The translations under genes were made by a program, and so were the position numbers. Shown here piece by piece: positions 62,468 to 64,000 of a DNA stretch of 64,000 nucleotides. The stretch's first letter is position 1, and the number at the start of each line of letters is the position of its first letter. The stretch comes from Brachybacterium epidermidis. GTDB taxonomy: Bacteria > Actinomycetota > Actinomycetes > Actinomycetales > Dermabacteraceae. The notes beneath the pieces are model-generated. The model saw only the letters and a program-made list of their open reading frames with translations, was not told where the DNA came from and ran no database searches. The stretch spans positions 43,178-107,177 of the forward strand of contig NZ_JADEYR010000010.1 in assembly GCF_015209585.1 (NCBI RefSeq). Direction: 5' to 3'.

Positions 62468-63486
62468 CCACCACTCACCGCCCCGTCTACATCGTCAAGC
62501 GCGAAGGCGTGCTACTGAAGGGCCCCGCCGTCGCAGACGGGAAGGGCAGCACCATCCGCGAGGAGAAGCTCGACGCCCCTGTCGGCCGGCCGATCCCCCA
62601 CCCCGAGCGGTACGGAAACCTCGACCACCTCGTCGCCGTCGGCCTGGTCGAGAAGATCATGGTGCCGATCGATGCCCCGGCCGCACCGGCCCGCACCTAC
62701 GCCGAGCCCGACCAGCCCGTCCGCCTCGTGAAGCGTCACCTGCCGACCATTCACCACCACGACGTGCTCGGACTCGTCACCGCGCTCGAGGCGGAAGGCG
62801 TGACGGTCACCGGCGCCGCGCACTACCGAGAGCTCCACGCAGCCCGCGACCACGGCGTGCCCGCACCCGCATCGGTGCTCGACATGACCCCGACGGGAAT
62901 CATCGAACACGCGCAGCTCGTCGCCACGCACCAGGCCGCCCGCAGCGGCACCGGCAACATCCTCGCCGAGCTGCGAAAGCGGGCCGACCAGGAGATGGCC
63001 GAGCGGATGGCAGCTGAGGCCGACGACTACCTCGACGCCCTCCGCCCCGTCTGGAACACGGCCGTGGCCGAGGCCCGCCGTGTGCGAGATGCGGGAGTCC
63101 CCGCGACCGTCAAGCCCGAGCAGCTCGTCGACATGGACCCCGACAAGATCCGACTGTGGTCCGACTTCCGGGCCAGCAACGCGATCCACACCCTCGAACG
63201 GATCACCCGACTGCGAATCGCGATGGCCGAAGTGCTCGAAGTCGCCGAAGGCCGCAACGCCCCGCACCACTCCTGGGGCATCAGCAACCCGGTACGGCCG
63301 TCTCTGACATCCGCCCCGACCCCGCCGCCCGCAGTCCCACCCATCGAGAAGTGGCTCGATGCCGCGTACGTGCTGGACCTGGTACCCATCCGGGACTTCA
63401 CCGACGACGCGGCGATCACCGCCGCTGGATTCAGTCCCGCTGACCTCCGCAACCACCTCACCCGCCCCACCTCCAAGGAGAACTGA
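62464..63486 (+). CDS. Hypothetical 340-aa protein of the element
   Basis: 340 aa. ATG 62464 overlaps the previous stop. N-terminal part (1-75) includes RYGNLDHLVAVGLVEKIMVPI; the middle is helical with AELRKRADQEMAERMAAEADDYLDAL; the end is Pro-rich then helical. No signal peptide, membrane segment or catalytic motif is evident. Its place directly before a scaffold-like protein hints at phage structure or packaging, without proof. Confidence 0.6.
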   Translation: MTTTHRPVYIVKREGVLLKGPAVADGKGSTIREEKLDAPVGRPIPHPERYGNLDHLVAVGLVEKIMVPIDAPAAPARTYAEPDQPVRLVKRHLPTIHHHDVLGLVTALEAEGVTVTGAAHYRELHAARDHGVPAPASVLDMTPTGIIEHAQLVATHQAARSGTGNILAELRKRADQEMAERMAAEADDYLDALRPVWNTAVAEARRVRDAGVPATVKPEQLVDMDPDKIRLWSDFRASNAIHTLERITRLRIAMAEVLEVAEGRNAPHHSWGISNPVRPSLTSAPTPPPAVPPIEKWLDAAYVLDLVPIRDFTDDAAITAAGFSPADLRNHLTRPTSKEN

Positions 63487-63488
63487 CC

Positions 63489-63893
63489 ATGACCGACACC
63501 ACCAGCAGGGAGCACCGGAACATCCCCGACGGCGCCGAGCTCGTCGACTCCGATGTCCTCGCCCAGCTCCGCAAGGACTCCGCAGACCTGGCCGCCGCCC
63601 GCGGTGAAGCCGCCCAACTGAGGGCCGAGGCCGAAGCTGGCCGCAAAGCGCAGGCCGAACTGCGCAAGCAGAGGCACGAGGCTTTGGTCAACGACGCGAT
63701 CAAGGCCGGCAAGTTCGGTCCCGCGCGCCGCGCAGGCTGGCTCAAGGCGCTGCAGATCGACGAGCCCGGCACCCTCGAAGACCTCGAGGCCCTGCCCTCC
63801 GGCCTGGTCCCCGTCGACCAGGTCGGTCACGCCGGAGACGTCGACGGTGAGGAGAACCTCTACGACCGCGCATTCAACTCGAAGGAGCACTGA
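63489..63893 (+). CDS. Coiled-coil protein, possibly phage scaffold-like
   Basis: 134 aa. ATG 63489 starts 2 nt after the previous stop. A coiled coil (about 25-65, Ala/Glu/Arg/Lys/Leu-rich) is followed by VNDAIKAGKFGPARRAGWLKALQID and PSGLVPVDQVGHAGD. The order, coiled coil then a short domain ending in a Pro-Val-Asp motif, is reminiscent of the C-terminal scaffold part of Mu-like capsid proteases in actinophages. This is an impression from sequence, not a confirmed match. Confidence 0.55.
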   Translation: MTDTTSREHRNIPDGAELVDSDVLAQLRKDSADLAAARGEAAQLRAEAEAGRKAQAELRKQRHEALVNDAIKAGKFGPARRAGWLKALQIDEPGTLEDLEALPSGLVPVDQVGHAGDVDGEENLYDRAFNSKEH

Positions 63894-63896
63894 CCC

Positions 63897-64000
63897 ATGA
63901 CCAACCACATCGATCAGGTCCTCGCCGACCTCGGCTACGGCCCGAACCTCACCGCGACCCAGCAGCGCAACGCACGGCCCCGCCCGTACACGCCCAGCCC
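63897..64000 (+). CDS. Partial gene at right edge
   Basis: ATG 63897 lies 3 nt after the previous stop, and 34 full codons are open to the edge: MTNHIDQVLADLGYGPNLTA then a basic/Pro-rich stretch. Too short to classify; a major capsid or another structural gene would fit if the element is phage-like. Confidence 0.5.
   Translation, partial: MTNHIDQVLADLGYGPNLTATQQRNARPRPYTPS

Larger units (their letters stand above)
57432..64000. mobile_element. Integrative element, left part (cut by window edge)
   Basis: From the sigA 3' flank onward come a tyrosine recombinase, an excisionase-like HTH protein, a primase-polymerase, a helicase/ATPase, a phage-type WhiB and unknown small genes, all on the plus strand and chained by 1-4 nt overlaps. 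This is the layout of an integrated phage, phage satellite or integrative plasmid. GAA glutamate codons appear more often than in the core genes, a qualitative sign of transfer. No right attachment site or conjugation gene is in the window. Confidence 0.8.

Noticed and set aside
57560..64000. CRISPR array or known defence genes in the element
   Set aside because: No regularly spaced repeats and no recognisable restriction, CBASS, Abi or Cas proteins; the heptamer array has irregular spacing and lies in a gene.

Overview
The window is high-GC, gene-dense actinobacterial DNA. The evidence is class II DAHP synthase, a WhiB protein, a PASTA-type kinase beside its Rv2175c-like partner, a SigA with a long basic/acidic N-terminus, a qcrCAB/ctaCDEF respiratory set and many GTG starts. 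Gene content suggests Brachybacterium or another Dermabacteraceae/Micrococcales member; that genus-level guess is inference.

Layout. 1-1230: a partial gene at the left edge and six tRNA genes (four leftward, two rightward). 1537-4388: four overlapping genes encoding a lipoprotein, an OmpA-like protein, a response regulator and a histidine kinase. 4570-27709: housekeeping core with an azoreductase-like flavoprotein, thrS, a HIT protein, a PrsW-type protease, a YebC regulator, ruvCAB, yajC-secD-secF-apt, rel, an AbiEi-like protein, a DUF349 protein, hisS, a thioredoxin, a DEAD-box helicase and aspS. 27784-39098: DUF3043 protein, M20 peptidase, erpA, and two convergent respiratory clusters (ctaC-ctaD-ctaF against ctaE-qcrC-qcrA-qcrB) that together encode the cytochrome bc1-aa3 branch. 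39323-57431: trpD, a RAM-domain protein, a DnaQ/GIY-YIG nuclease, an acyl-CoA synthetase, a ROK kinase, a hydrolase, plsC, DAHP synthase, pknL with its Rv2175c-like neighbour, a polyprenyl synthase, a DUF4192 protein, metX, a universal stress protein and sigA. Gene order in both core blocks recalls two M. tuberculosis regions (from memory, about Rv2572-Rv2614 and Rv2173-Rv2204).

57560-64000 (right edge) is an accessory element: tyrosine recombinase, a probably structured leader RNA, an excisionase-like HTH protein, and a tightly overlapping operon encoding a primase-polymerase, a RecA-fold helicase/ATPase, a WhiB protein and several unknowns, ending in a protein that may be phage scaffold-like. 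The element is cut by the window edge. Two signals stand out. The primase and ATPase frames join only through a +1 shift at a C5 run beside the primase stop codon. The 3' end of the ATPase gene carries ten exact copies of the heptamer GGTGACC/GGTCACC, read in more than one codon phase, which looks like a replication origin or protein-binding array.

Other oddities: RuvB has Pro-Pro where the P-loop Thr should be; the DUF349 gene has an apparent N-terminal frameshift; and many genes carry a TANNNT -10 box exactly 6-7 nt before the start codon, implying leaderless mRNAs.
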